Part shown: positions 1-8,366 of the stretch, in pieces
Numbering within the stretch: position 1 is the stretch's first letter
How the letters are laid out: each line of letters begins with the position of its first letter
Assembly (NCBI RefSeq): GCF_904848585.1
Contig: NZ_CAJHCR010000018.1
Coordinates: forward strand, 1-64,000
DNA from: Paraburkholderia kirstenboschensis
GTDB taxonomy: Bacteria > Pseudomonadota > Gammaproteobacteria > Burkholderiales > Burkholderiaceae
Direction: 5' to 3'
DNA: 64,000 nt
Made by a program: the position numbers and the translations under genes
The notes under the pieces: model-generated
Database searches by the model: none
Told to the model about the DNA's origin: nothing
What the model saw: only the letters and a program-made list of their open reading frames with translations

Positions 1-2
1 AG

Positions 3-104
3 CTCAATGCCGTGGCAAGACGATTGAACGAGCGTCCGAGAAAGACGCTGGGCTACGAAACGCCTGCCGAACGGTTCCAGCAAACTATTGCATCGACCGG
101 TTGA
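3..104 (+). pseudogene. IS30-family transposase, C-terminal end only
   Basis: The first bases of the window are open in one frame and encode a short tail containing RRLNERPRKTLGYETPAERF. This is the typical end of IS30-family DDE transposases, which move IS30 elements by cut-and-paste. The upstream part lies outside the window, so it cannot be said whether the gene is whole there. A matching N-terminal IS30-type fragment occurs at 48443 but need not be from the same copy. The family call from this tail is firm; the intactness is unknown. Confidence 0.75.
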
Positions 105-219
105 ATCCGCCACCCCGAAGCGGCGATCCATGTCGCTGCAACTGCAACGCCGCGTCGAGCTCCATCGGACATTCGCCCACGCTGATCGAGGTTTGAGGTG
201 AGCCCGCTACATTCACGTT

Positions 220-258
220 TTGCTTTCTTTCCATAATTCGACTATAGTCGAATTATGG
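220..258 (+). promoter_or_regulatory. arsR promoter and 28-bp perfect palindromic operator
   Basis: A perfect 28-bp palindrome spans 231-258, with half-site ccataattcgacta. A -10-like TATAGT lies at 243-248, inside the palindrome, and a -35-like TTGCTT lies at 220-225, giving a 17-bp spacer. The predicted transcription start falls on about 255, the A of the arsR start codon. A repressor dimer bound here would cover the -10, the start site and the start codon. That this is the ArsR operator is inference from position and symmetry. Confidence 0.7.
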
Positions 259-590
259 AAACGACTCATACCGTCGCAGCGCTTGCGGCACTTGCGCACG
301 AGTCCAGACTCGCGATCTTTCGCGCCCTGGTACAGGCAGGCCCCGAAGGTTTGCCCGCCGGTCAGATCGCCGTGCTGCTCGATGTGCCACCATCGTCGCT
401 CTCCTTCCACCTGAAGGAACTGGCCCATGCGCAGCTCGTCACCAGCCGCCAGGAAGGCCGGTTCGTCTTCTACTGCGCGAACTTCGCAACGATGAACGGC
501 CTGCTGGCCTATCTCACCGAGAACTGCTGTGGTGGCAACCCCTGTTCACCGGTAGCGGCATGTTCCCCTTCCAGGAAGAGGCAGTCATGA
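255..590 (+). CDS. arsR: ArsR-family arsenic-responsive repressor
   Basis: This 111-residue winged-helix protein is of ArsR/SmtB type and should repress the downstream ars operon until trivalent arsenic binds. The helix-turn-helix covers about residues 35-60, with recognition region PPSSLSFHLKEL. The classical CxC metal box in the DNA-binding helix is absent. Cysteines instead cluster near the C-terminus at 91, 92, 97 and 103 (ENCCGGNPC), resembling ArsR types that bind As(III) through a C-terminal Cys triad. The start codon sits inside the operator palindrome and no Shine-Dalgarno precedes it, so a leaderless transcript is likely. The gene overlaps arsI by an ATGA junction. Confidence 0.9.
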   Translation: METTHTVAALAALAHESRLAIFRALVQAGPEGLPAGQIAVLLDVPPSSLSFHLKELAHAQLVTSRQEGRFVFYCANFATMNGLLAYLTENCCGGNPCSPVAACSPSRKRQS

Positions 591-1069
591 AGCGCTTTCA
601 CATTCACGTCGCCGTCACCGATCTCACGGCGAGCATCCGCTTCTACTCCGCGCTGTTTGCGACCGAGCCGACCGTTGTCAAGGATGACTACGCAAAGTGG
701 ATGCTTGATGACCCGCGTGTCAATTTCGCGATCTCGCAACGTGGCGCCGCACCAGGCCTGGACCATCTGGGTGTGCAGGTCGAGACCGAAGCTGAACTGG
801 CCGAGATGCACGGTCGGCTTGAGAACGCAGCGTTGCCCGTCGATGCGCAGATCGGCACCGCCTGCTGCTACGCGGAGTCGAACAAGTACTGGACCGTCGA
901 CCCTCAGGGCCTCGCGTGGGAGTCGTATCACACGCTGAACAACATTCCCGTGTTCGGTGAGTCACGCAATGCACAGGCCAGTCCACCCGCACCCGAGGTC
1001 GCGGCGTGCGGCGCTCCGTCATCGGGCAAACCGGTCGATATGCCGGTCAGGTCTTCGTCGTGCTGCTGA
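587..1069 (+). CDS. arsI: ArsI-type C-As lyase (VOC/glyoxalase family)
   Basis: The 160-residue protein is a vicinal oxygen chelate dioxygenase of the ArsI/CadI group. ArsI uses Fe(II) and oxygen to cleave the carbon-arsenic bond of trivalent organoarsenicals, releasing As(III). Visible hallmarks are the N-terminal HIHVAV, His60 in GLDHLGVQ, the vicinal pair Cys93-Cys94 in TACCYAESNKYW, Lys100, and Glu112 in WESYH. These match the metal-binding and arsenic-binding residues of characterised ArsI within two or three positions. The ATG at 587 overlaps the arsR stop and has an aggaagag ribosome site. The tail ends in Cys-Cys. CadI is the alternative name for this family, but the ars context favours ArsI. 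Confidence 0.85.
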   Translation: MKRFHIHVAVTDLTASIRFYSALFATEPTVVKDDYAKWMLDDPRVNFAISQRGAAPGLDHLGVQVETEAELAEMHGRLENAALPVDAQIGTACCYAESNKYWTVDPQGLAWESYHTLNNIPVFGESRNAQASPPAPEVAACGAPSSGKPVDMPVRSSSCC

Positions 1070-1097
1070 GTCCAGCGCGCGACTCAACGAGAAACGT

Positions 1098-1592
1098 ATG
1101 ACGACCAACGTATTGATCCTGTGCACGCACAACTCAGCGCGCAGCGTGCTCGGCGAGGCCATGCTGAATCACCTCGCTTCCAGGCTGGGCAAGAGCGTGC
1201 GTGCTTTCAGCGCGGGCAGCGCACCGGGTGGCCGTCTGAATCCGTTCGCTATCAAGGTACTCACGCAGGCGGGCATCGACGTGAGTGGTTATCGCAGCAA
1301 GAGCTGGGATGAGTTTGCCGATGACGATGCCCCTCCCATGCGTATCGTCATTACCGTCTGCGACAGCGCGGCTGCCGAGACATGTCCCTACTGGCCGGGC
1401 AGTCCGGTCAAGGTTCACTGGGCCTATGCCGATCCGTCTGTTGCACCAGGCGACGACGACGGAAAGCGGGTAGCGTTCGAACTTACCCGTCAGGCGATCG
1501 GATATCGCATGCTGCAATTGCTCGCGCTGCCTCTGGACGCGATGAGCAACGAGGACCTCCAGCGTGCACTCACAGCGATTTCCAAATCATGA
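1098..1592 (+). CDS. arsC: Arsenate reductase, low-molecular-weight phosphatase type
   Basis: The 164-residue protein reduces arsenate to arsenite using a thiol relay. The P-loop CTHNSAR (C-x5-R) lies at residues 9-15, and an Asp in WAYADPS is the expected general acid. A further Cys pair around TVCDSAAAETCPYW may form the resolving disulfide. An upstream in-frame extension exists, but the ATG at 1098 follows a gagaaac stretch and starts directly on the conserved strand, so it was chosen. The arsC stop overlaps the aqpS start, supporting one transcript. This is not the glutaredoxin-coupled ArsC class. Confidence 0.9.
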   Translation: MTTNVLILCTHNSARSVLGEAMLNHLASRLGKSVRAFSAGSAPGGRLNPFAIKVLTQAGIDVSGYRSKSWDEFADDDAPPMRIVITVCDSAAAETCPYWPGSPVKVHWAYADPSVAPGDDDGKRVAFELTRQAIGYRMLQLLALPLDAMSNEDLQRALTAISKS

Positions 1593-2305
1593 CCGCAGTG
1601 ATGGGGCTTAGGCGCAAGGTCTTCGCCGAGCTGCTTGGTACAGCCCTGCTGCTCGCGGTGGTGATCGGCTCCGGCATCATGGCGGGACGACTTGCGGGCG
1701 GCAATGTAGCGGTCGCCCTGCTCGCCAACACGCTGGCAACCGTGGGGGGGCTGTATGTGCTGATCGAAGTCTTCGGGCCATTGAGCGGAGCCCATTTCAA
1801 TCCGGCCGTCAGCGCCGTCATGACGCTGCGTGGTGAGCTGCCTGTGCGTGAGCTCCTGCCGTATATCGCTGCGCAGCTGGTCGGCGCACTGCTCGGCGCG
1901 TGGCTTGCGCATGCAATGTTCGATCTGCCCATCGTCGAGCTATCGGGCAAGGTTCGTACGGGAACCGGGCAATGGATTGCCGAAGCAGTGGCCACCGCCG
2001 GGCTGCTTCTCGTCATCCTGCGCGCGCCGGCCGGGCGCGCATCGATCCTGGTAGCCGCATACATCGGTGCAGCATACTGGTTCACGGCGTCAACGTCGTT
2101 CGCGAACCCGGCCGCTGCGTTCGGCCGCATGTTCAGCGACAGCTTCGCAGGCATTGCGCCGTCGAGCGTACCCGGCTTCGTCATTGCCGAGCTGATCGGC
2201 GCAGCCATTGGCCTCTCCCTGCACTCGGCGTTCGAACCGCGCAAGCAACGTATCGGTCATCCGAACCTGATCGAATCCTCAGGTGAGCATGGAGATATTC
2301 GCTGA
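1589..2305 (+). CDS. aqpS: Aquaglyceroporin of the arsenic operon (AqpS-like)
   Basis: This 238-residue inner-membrane channel belongs to the MIP family. Six hydrophobic segments and both pore motifs are visible: HFNPAVS (NPA at 71-73) and FANPAAAFGR (NPA at 173-175). In Sinorhizobium meliloti AqpS replaces ArsB/ACR3 and lets arsenite made inside by ArsC run out down its gradient. No arsB, acr3 or arsH gene is present here, so the same downhill route is inferred. The start overlaps arsC by ATGA. A longer in-frame start exists upstream but would run deep into arsC. Confidence 0.88.
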   Translation: MTAVMGLRRKVFAELLGTALLLAVVIGSGIMAGRLAGGNVAVALLANTLATVGGLYVLIEVFGPLSGAHFNPAVSAVMTLRGELPVRELLPYIAAQLVGALLGAWLAHAMFDLPIVELSGKVRTGTGQWIAEAVATAGLLLVILRAPAGRASILVAAYIGAAYWFTASTSFANPAAAFGRMFSDSFAGIAPSSVPGFVIAELIGAAIGLSLHSAFEPRKQRIGHPNLIESSGEHGDIR

Positions 2306-2370
2306 CGCGAGCGTCTGGTCAGTTTGCGCTTCACGACTGCCTTGAGGATCTATGTGTTAGCGCAGATACC

Positions 2371-4641
2371 TCACCGCTTCCGCGGAACTGAACCATCTGG
2401 CGCGGGCGTAGATTCCAGGCGCTGAAGAAGACGCTCGACAGCCTGCCGGTCACCATCTACCGCATCGCGCTCGTCATCCGTGAGCGGGATTTCCTGCAAC
2501 ATCCGAATCATGCCTGCCTTTGATGCGATCAGTTCGGCCCGGGTCGATTCTTTCGGGACGTAGAAGTTACACCGTGCACAGGCCATGCGGTGCGGACATT
2601 GATCGAAGAATTCGTACGAGCATAATCCGTGGCCCAAGTCGTAGTAACGCCACGGCTGGTCAATGCTTCGCTCATCTATCACCTGCCGATCAATCAGCAC
2701 CTCCATCATTCTCAGGTTCCGCTGGAAATACTGCGCCTCCGAGTAGGCTTTTGCCAGCTTCGTGGGCGTGAAGGCGACATAGTGCTGCGTGGTGACCGGC
2801 GAACGATGACCGAGCCATGCCTGCAGCTCGAATAGCGTCATCGGTTCCTTGGCGTTAAACAGCTGGCTCGCGATGGTCGACCGTGCCCGGTGGCTGCTGA
2901 TCTGGCCGCGTGCGTCGACTGCTGGAATGCCGGCCTTCCGACAGAGCATTGGAATGAGACGCCGATTCAGATAGTGATGCGGAATCCTCTTCGCACGATA
3001 TGAGAACAGGAAGGCCACCTGTTCGCCGGTCTTGATGTCGAGCGCAAGTGGCTGGACCGGACGCACTCTTTCCCAAGCCAACATTGCTTCGCCGACGACC
3101 GCATCGATAGGTTTGGTAAATGCGGTTCCTGTCTTGTGCACTGGCACATCGAGCATCCAGCACTGCTCACCCGGGCCTCCTGCCAACGGCTCCTTCCGCG
3201 CACAGCCCGTTCGCAGTCTTACGATCTCATCGCTACGTAAGCCGGCGAAGAGCCACACGATGCTCAACGCTTGCATCATCTCGAGCGGATAGTAACCGCC
3301 GGTGCTGCAACGAATCTCTTGCAGATCGTCGCCTGCCGTGCTGCCGTGCAGGGGAAGATCGCTCAACGTCAGGTTGAGCCCAGCCCAGAGGAGCTTGGCC
3401 CATAGGTCGTCCGCGATGGCGCGTGGTGCCGGTCCTATGAGTGATTTCACCGAACGGGGCGTGGCAAATGCGCGCGACGGGTCGAGGCGGCGCGGTATCC
3501 ATTCCCATTCCTGAGCATCGACAAAGAAGCATCTTATCGAACCAAGCAAGGCCGTTTTGGTGCGGGCACTGATGGGTTTGCCAAACTTGTCGCCCATACC
3601 GGCAGTTTTCCAGACGTAGTCTCCGACTCGCATGCGGTCCACCGCGCCGACATATTCTGCTGCCAGCTCCCGGGTCCACTGATCGGCGCGGGTGGTTTCG
3701 GGATGTCGGTCTTTCATCCAACGCCCCGCCTTCAGAATCATGCTTCGAAACTGGCGGCGACTACGTACAGTCAGGGTACTGGTTGCGTCCCATTGCTCTG
3801 CCATCGCAACCCATTCGGAGGCGATATTCGCTATCCCCGCTGCATGTATGAATTCCCTGTCGACCGTATCGCGCACTTTGGGCTCATCCACAACTAATCC
3901 CGACGCCGTCAGGACACGCGTCAATTGAAAGTACAGCGCGCTGCGGGCGGCCGAGTCGCACCAGCGGTTGCGAGCTTCCTTGACAAGCCCCGCCGTCAGG
4001 GATTCAAGGTCCGGCCGTCCATTCATGAGCAGAAGCTCTGCAACCATGCTCATGAGTTGTTTGTTGTGGCCTCGATAACCCCATGTTTCCGCGGTATCGG
4101 TCACGCGCTTCAACGTGGCAGCAACTTGTTCCTTGCCGAACACCAATTCCGCCAAGGCTAGCCGTTTCAGCCCCTTGAAACAGGAGGTGTCGTTGATGCA
4201 CTGGAGTAGATACGCGACGGCGATCAATGCCTCTCGCTCACCGCCACTTGCTATGCTGTTGGTCGAAACAAGCGAGCGTTGGCTCGTCCCTATCACCTCG
4301 CGCCATGCAGCGCTGTCCCATCCCCAGAATGTGCGATTTTGTCGTGCACAGTGATTAAGCAATATCAGCCTGACACGATCGCTACATCCGCATTTGCCGT
4401 CGACCATGGCAAGCGCGTCATTGATCGGCGTCACCAACCGCTGGAGCCCTGCCAGGTGACCAGGCGCCGCCATTGCATTGCGCGTGGTTCCCATCGTCTC
4501 TGAAAGCTCGCGTGCCAACGTTCGTTGCTCTGCAACCGTGAGCCTGATGCTGCGGTCGTAGTCCTCGATTCGCAAAGGCCAGACCCACCGACAGGCGTCG
4601 GAGCCTGGCGGCTGCGAGGATTGGAGACGGGGAGCTTTCAT
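2371..4641 (-). CDS. Large tyrosine recombinase, Tn554 TnpB-like
   Basis: This protein of about 756 residues has a C-terminal tyrosine recombinase catalytic core. The pieces are Arg in AGLRSDEIVRL, the SSHRARSTIASQ box, and LGHRSPVTTQHY with the Tyr nucleophile. They are followed by a Cys-rich motif (CPHRMACARCNFY) typical of TnpB proteins of Tn554-type elements. The N-terminal half is long and unassigned. ATG 4641 is only 8 nt after the stop of the upstream recombinase; the frame stays open further upstream but would overlap that gene. It converges on aqpS with a 65-nt gap, so the ars operon may be cargo. A third recombinase or tnpC is not visible. Confidence 0.8.
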   Translation of the reverse strand: MKAPRLQSSQPPGSDACRWVWPLRIEDYDRSIRLTVAEQRTLARELSETMGTTRNAMAAPGHLAGLQRLVTPINDALAMVDGKCGCSDRVRLILLNHCARQNRTFWGWDSAAWREVIGTSQRSLVSTNSIASGGEREALIAVAYLLQCINDTSCFKGLKRLALAELVFGKEQVAATLKRVTDTAETWGYRGHNKQLMSMVAELLLMNGRPDLESLTAGLVKEARNRWCDSAARSALYFQLTRVLTASGLVVDEPKVRDTVDREFIHAAGIANIASEWVAMAEQWDATSTLTVRSRRQFRSMILKAGRWMKDRHPETTRADQWTRELAAEYVGAVDRMRVGDYVWKTAGMGDKFGKPISARTKTALLGSIRCFFVDAQEWEWIPRRLDPSRAFATPRSVKSLIGPAPRAIADDLWAKLLWAGLNLTLSDLPLHGSTAGDDLQEIRCSTGGYYPLEMMQALSIVWLFAGLRSDEIVRLRTGCARKEPLAGGPGEQCWMLDVPVHKTGTAFTKPIDAVVGEAMLAWERVRPVQPLALDIKTGEQVAFLFSYRAKRIPHHYLNRRLIPMLCRKAGIPAVDARGQISSHRARSTIASQLFNAKEPMTLFELQAWLGHRSPVTTQHYVAFTPTKLAKAYSEAQYFQRNLRMMEVLIDRQVIDERSIDQPWRYYDLGHGLCSYEFFDQCPHRMACARCNFYVPKESTRAELIASKAGMIRMLQEIPLTDDERDAVDGDRQAVERLLQRLESTPAPDGSVPRKR

Positions 4642-4649
4642 GACCGTTA

Positions 4650-5717
4650 CTACTTGTCCGCAATACCCGCCAGCGCTTCGATACGCCACGTATGAATCTG
4701 ACGCATTGTCTTTGCGAATCGATCCGCCAGATCCTGGCCGGAAAGATGGATGTATTGCCGCGTCGTCTCCAGACTCTGATGGCCGGCAAATCGAGCGATC
4801 TCGTGGAGCTGCCAGCCCGACCTTGCAAGGTCCGTCAGACAAAGATGTCGAAGCGTATGAGTAGAAAACGCCGGAACGTCGGCGCGGAGGGCTATGGACC
4901 GGACGACCTTGGACCACGTCCACAACGTGATTGCTGCTCCATGATTGCGGGGTGATTCAGACAGGAATACGGCGTGCCGATCTCGTCCCGCAGGGGGCCT
5001 GCGGCGCAGATAGTCACGCAGCAGTTCTGCTGCCGTCTCGGAATACGGCACGACTCGCTCGCGTCGCCCCTTTGTCGTCTCAGCACGCACGCGCAATAGC
5101 CGATGCGCCGGATCGAGATCACCGCTATGAAGCTGACACAGCTCTTCGCGACGAAGCGCTGCATCGTAAGCAAATACCAGCATGCATCTGTTTCGCTTCG
5201 ATTCTTCGCGAACCACAGCGAGCAAGCTCCTCCATTGCTCTTCTGTTGGAATCCACGGCAGCTTATGGAATCTCGGAAGGAGTCCTCGATCGCCGCCCCC
5301 GCCGAATTGCCTTGATGAGGTGTACCGGCCGCAGCCAACGGGGTTAGTTCTGACTAGCCCTTCGTCAATCAGAAACTCGAAGAGTAACCGGACCGCGGTA
5401 AGACGCTGCTGCAACGTTGCATTCGACAGGCAGCCGCCTGAGCCGGCGCGAACCTCGTCGGGTCTCGATCGTCTTGGCTGTGAGAGCATCTCGCCCACAT
5501 ATCGCGCAATGGATTCGCGCGATGTCCCGCGAAGGTCAACACCTTGCTCCTGCTCAAAGCGAAGAAAGCCTTCAATCGCGCTCATATACGCTGTGATCGT
5601 GTTCCTCGCCAACCCGAGTGATGAGCAGCTCGTTATCCATCGGCGCGCGAAACAGTTTGACGCGATCAACGGATAACGTTGCCACTCCGGTTCGACCAAA
5701 GCGCTGTCTGCAGCCAT
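4650..5717 (-). CDS. Tyrosine recombinase, Tn554 TnpA-like
   Basis: This site-specific recombinase of about 355 residues has an N-terminal SAM-like core-binding domain (about residues 25-125). The catalytic domain shows ALRREEL (first Arg), HTLRHLCLTDL (H-x-x-R) and GHQSLETTRQY (second His and Tyr). ATG 5717 was chosen because gggaga precedes it by about six bases; a TTG at 5762 in frame is possible but less likely. It heads a two-gene operon with the larger recombinase, the order seen in Tn554 tnpA-tnpB. The pair probably mediates movement of the surrounding island, but the element's ends were not established. Confidence 0.85.
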   Translation of the reverse strand: MAADSALVEPEWQRYPLIASNCFARRWITSCSSLGLARNTITAYMSAIEGFLRFEQEQGVDLRGTSRESIARYVGEMLSQPRRSRPDEVRAGSGGCLSNATLQQRLTAVRLLFEFLIDEGLVRTNPVGCGRYTSSRQFGGGGDRGLLPRFHKLPWIPTEEQWRSLLAVVREESKRNRCMLVFAYDAALRREELCQLHSGDLDPAHRLLRVRAETTKGRRERVVPYSETAAELLRDYLRRRPPAGRDRHAVFLSESPRNHGAAITLWTWSKVVRSIALRADVPAFSTHTLRHLCLTDLARSGWQLHEIARFAGHQSLETTRQYIHLSGQDLADRFAKTMRQIHTWRIEALAGIADK

Positions 5718-5793
5718 GAACGCTCTCCCGGAAAAAGAGTCGGACAGGAACTTGCAGCGCAAAACGGGGCGAAATCGCTACCGCCTCCGGTCC

Positions 5794-5858
5794 GGGTTAT
5801 CCACCGGGCTGCTCGCCTCTCGCTACAGAAAAGCGGGCGGCAGCCCCGTGGATAACCC
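5794..5858. repeat. Imperfect inverted repeat upstream of recombinase genes
   Basis: Two 24-nt arms at 5794-5817 and 5835-5858 are inverted copies. They share the outer 11 bases gggttatccac and a gggctgc core, with about four mismatches, around a 17-nt spacer. Paired recombinase-binding arms of this kind form core sites for tyrosine recombinases, and the location about 80 nt upstream of the first recombinase suits an att site or an autoregulatory site. The role is inferred. Confidence 0.6.
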
Positions 5859-6022
5859 TACGCGACCTCGCGCACTCTGAGCCTTAAGTCTCGACATTCA
5901 TCTACCGTAGCACGATCACAATTCCAAATAACTACAACTACCCGCCCCTTTATTTCTAGACGTGCCCCTTCCGAAGCGACTGCTGATAGAATGTATCGCA
6001 AATGCAATGCATGGAGCTCTCA

Positions 6023-6298
6023 ATGAAAACAGCAACCATCCCGGCGCTGCGCGTTGAACCGGAACTGCGTCGTGCGGCCGAAGAGGTGCTGAACGACAAC
6101 GAAAGTCTCTCCTCCTTCATGGAGGCGTCGCTTCGCGCAAGCATTGCGCAGCGAAGGTCTCAGCGGGATTTCGTTACTCGCGGGCTCGCCGCCGGAAGGG
6201 AAGCGCGCGAAACGGGTGATTATCATGCAGTTGGCGATGTATTTGCCGAGCTGGAGGACATGCTGCAGACAGCAAAGCGGGCGAGAGACAACCAGTGA
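6023..6298 (+). CDS. Antitoxin of a ParE/RelE-type module
   Basis: This 91-residue, charged protein precedes a RelE/ParE-fold toxin and overlaps it by an ATGA junction (6295-6298), the normal order for type II antitoxins. An N-terminal segment (TIPALRVEPELRRAAEEV) fits a short DNA-binding RHH-like region. The C-terminal helical part (GDVFAELEDMLQTA) would wrap the toxin. The ATG at 6023 is preferred over 6002 and 6011 because the conserved-looking part starts there. The exact antitoxin family is not certain. Confidence 0.7.
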   Translation: MKTATIPALRVEPELRRAAEEVLNDNESLSSFMEASLRASIAQRRSQRDFVTRGLAAGREARETGDYHAVGDVFAELEDMLQTAKRARDNQ

Positions 6299-6594
6299 CG
6301 TACAGAGTTCGCTTCAGCGGTGGCGCCCGGCGCGATCTGTTGCGCCTTTATGACTTCCTCCTAGATCGTGACGTGGTATTAGCCGAGCGCGCACTAGAAG
6401 CTTTGCGCAAATCGATACTGGTGCTTGAAGACTTCCCATTCACGTGTCGGAAGGCCAACGCAGAGAGTCCTTTTCTTCGTGAACTCGTCGTACCGTTCGG
6501 ATCGTCTGGCTACGTTGTACTATTCGAGATAGAAGACGCAGCAACAGTGACTGTCCTCGCCGTGCGGCATCAACGAGAGGACGACTACCATTAG
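6295..6594 (+). CDS. RelE/ParE superfamily toxin
   Basis: The 99-residue protein has the RelE/ParE layout: a first strand (YRVRFSGGARRDLLRLYDFL), a helical middle with LEDFPFTCRKA, a central ELVVPFGSSGYVVLF strand pair, and a final VTVLAVRHQREDDYH ending in the basic/His tail common in ParE proteins. ParE members poison gyrase and RelE members cut mRNA; which applies here cannot be read from sequence. It overlaps its antitoxin by four bases and lies between the recombinase region and an IS256 remnant, a common spot for island-stabilising modules. Confidence 0.8.
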   Translation: MTYRVRFSGGARRDLLRLYDFLLDRDVVLAERALEALRKSILVLEDFPFTCRKANAESPFLRELVVPFGSSGYVVLFEIEDAATVTVLAVRHQREDDYH

Positions 6595-6709
6595 GCAGGT
6601 GTGAAATTGTTTCACCGGGCTCCGTCGGGCTACGCAATCAAAGGCTGGGCAGGCAATGTCGCGTTCAGACTCTACGGTCCCTTCCGATCGAAGTCCATAT
6701 CCGGTTAGC

Positions 6710-7549
6710 AGGAGCCTGTCAGATATTAGTGTGACGAGGTCATGAGACGATAACGGAAACTACGTCCTATGACCGAAGCAACTGTGATCAAGAAGAGCAA
6801 GAACGCGAAGGCGCCGAAGCTGTTCCCCGATGAGCTGATCGACCAACTGCTGGCGCAGATTCAGAACAAGGATGCCGAGTCGGTTCTCGGTGAGTCGGGC
6901 CTGGCCGGGCAACTGAAGAAGCAACTGGCTGAGCGCATGCTGGCGGCGGAGTTGACGCATCACCTGGAGAGCGAGGCGGAGCAAGGCAAGGCCAGCAATC
7001 ACCGCAATGGCACGAGCCGCAAGACGGTCCTTACGCCCAACGGCGAACTGAATCTGGATATTCCGCGCGATCGGCAGGCGACGTTCGAGCCGCAACTGGT
7101 CGGCAAATACCAGCGCCGGCTACCGGGCTTTGACGACCACGTCATCAGCATGTACCCGCGCGGCATGAGCGTACGCGAGATCCAAGGCCATTTGCTGGAG
7201 CTGTATGGGCTCGAAGTGTCGCCCGATCTGATTTCCACCGTCACTGACGAAGTGCTGGCCGAAGTCGAACAGTGGCAACAGCGTCCGCTCGAGGCGATGT
7301 ACCCGATCGTGTATTTCGACGCGCTGCGGCTGAAGATCCGCGACGACGGCACGGTCAGGAACAAGGCGGTGTACCTTGCGCTGGGCATTCGGGCCGCCGG
7401 CCGCAAGGAAGTGCTGGGCCTGTGGATCGAGCAGACCGAGGGTGCCAAGTTCTGGCTGAAGGTCTTCAACGAACTGAAGAACCGTGGCCTGCACGATATC
7501 CTGATCGCCGTCGTCGATGGTCTGCGCGGCTTTCCGGAGGCGATCGAAG
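6710..7549 (+). mobile_element. IS256-family element, left part only
   Basis: The left end is near 6710, where ggagcctgtcagatattag resembles IS256-family termini, about 60 bp before the transposase gene. The element runs to 7549, where the terminal repeat of an IS6-family element begins. The right half, including the end of the transposase and the right terminal repeat, is missing. No IS256 sequence appears on the other side of the IS6 element, so this is a deletion and not a simple insertion. Confidence 0.7.
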
Positions 7550-7599
7550 GGTTTTGTCGCGGTAAGGGCAAGACGGCGAACAAACGGTATTATAAGTAG
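6769..7599 (+). pseudogene. IS256-family transposase, C-terminally truncated
   Basis: The N-terminal 260 residues match mutator/IS256-type transposases, including the SNHRNGTSRKTV region, YFDALRLKIRDDG (first catalytic Asp) and IAVVDGLRGFPEAI (second Asp). A full member is about 400 residues. Here the frame enters the IS6 terminal repeat after GFPEAIEG and stops at 7599 with a few foreign residues. The catalytic Glu and the rest of the domain are gone, so the product should be inactive. Confidence 0.88.
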
Positions 7600-8366
7600 T
7601 ACTGCTTATGCTGCAAGTGAGTAAAACTGCTCGGCACGGGTGTATCCGATGCCACTGTCTTCCATTTGGCCCTTGGCGATCATGTGCATGAGTTCGATTC
7701 CGCTCAACAGGATGCGGGCACAACGAAAGTTCTTGAAGCCGAGCATGGGCCGCGTGCGTCGCTTGATCGCCCGATGATCTTGTTCGACAACGTTGTTCAG
7801 ATACTTGTTCTGGCGAATCTTGATCGGTGTCTCCCGCTCCGCGTTGAGGGCATCCAGCGCGGCCCGGTTCGCACCGCTTTTATCGATTGTCACCGTCTCG
7901 GGTTCGCCATTTTGGTCGATTGACTTTTCGAAGTAGCGCCGCGCCGCGGCCTTGTCACGATGGGCGCGCAGCAGAAAATCCACCGTGTTGCCCTCCTTGT
8001 CGACTGCGCGATACAAATACTTCCACTGGCCTCGGACCTTGATATACGTTTCATCCATTCGCCAACTCCGACCGACGGCTCGCTTTTGGCGGCGAAACGC
8101 CTTCTCGAGAACCGGCAACACCTTGGTGGCCCAGCGATGTACGGTTGAATGGTCGACCGAAATTCCGCGCTCGGCCATCATCTCTTCCAGATGTCGAAGG
8201 CTCAACGGATACGCCACATACCAGCGCACACACGTCAGGATCACATCGAGCGGATAGTGCAAGCGCTTGAGCACCCGTGCCAAGGCTGGATTCAGAGTCG
8301 TCATCAAGCGTCCGATCGTTCGCATTGTCAGGGCGCATGATACCCGACGCTTACTGCGACAAAACC
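7550..8366 (-). mobile_element. Complete IS6-family insertion sequence (817 bp)
   Basis: The ends are inverted repeats starting ggttttgtcgc, followed by g/a and then gtaag, at 7550 and, reversed, at 8366. The length and single transposase gene are normal for IS6/IS26-type elements. The flanking octamers differ (gatcgaag on the left, ttgcatcc on the right), so there is no target duplication. The left neighbour is a cut IS256 and the right neighbour is a cut integrase gene. Replicative IS6 transposition that deletes adjacent DNA explains this arrangement. Confidence 0.88.
7606..8325 (-). CDS. IS6-family transposase
   Basis: This DDE transposase of about 239 residues appears intact. The catalytic triad is visible as WRMDETYIKV (Asp), VTIDKSGAN (Asp) and NNVVEQDHRAIKRR (Glu), after an N-terminal helix-turn-helix (LRHLEEMMAERGISVDHSTV). 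The start is uncertain between codons encoding MRTIGRL and MTTLNPAL; the first was used. It occupies nearly the whole element. Confidence 0.9.
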   Translation of the reverse strand: MRTIGRLMTTLNPALARVLKRLHYPLDVILTCVRWYVAYPLSLRHLEEMMAERGISVDHSTVHRWATKVLPVLEKAFRRQKRAVGRSWRMDETYIKVRGQWKYLYRAVDKEGNTVDFLLRAHRDKAAARRYFEKSIDQNGEPETVTIDKSGANRAALDALNAERETPIKIRQNKYLNNVVEQDHRAIKRRTRPMLGFKNFRCARILLSGIELMHMIAKGQMEDSGIGYTRAEQFYSLAA

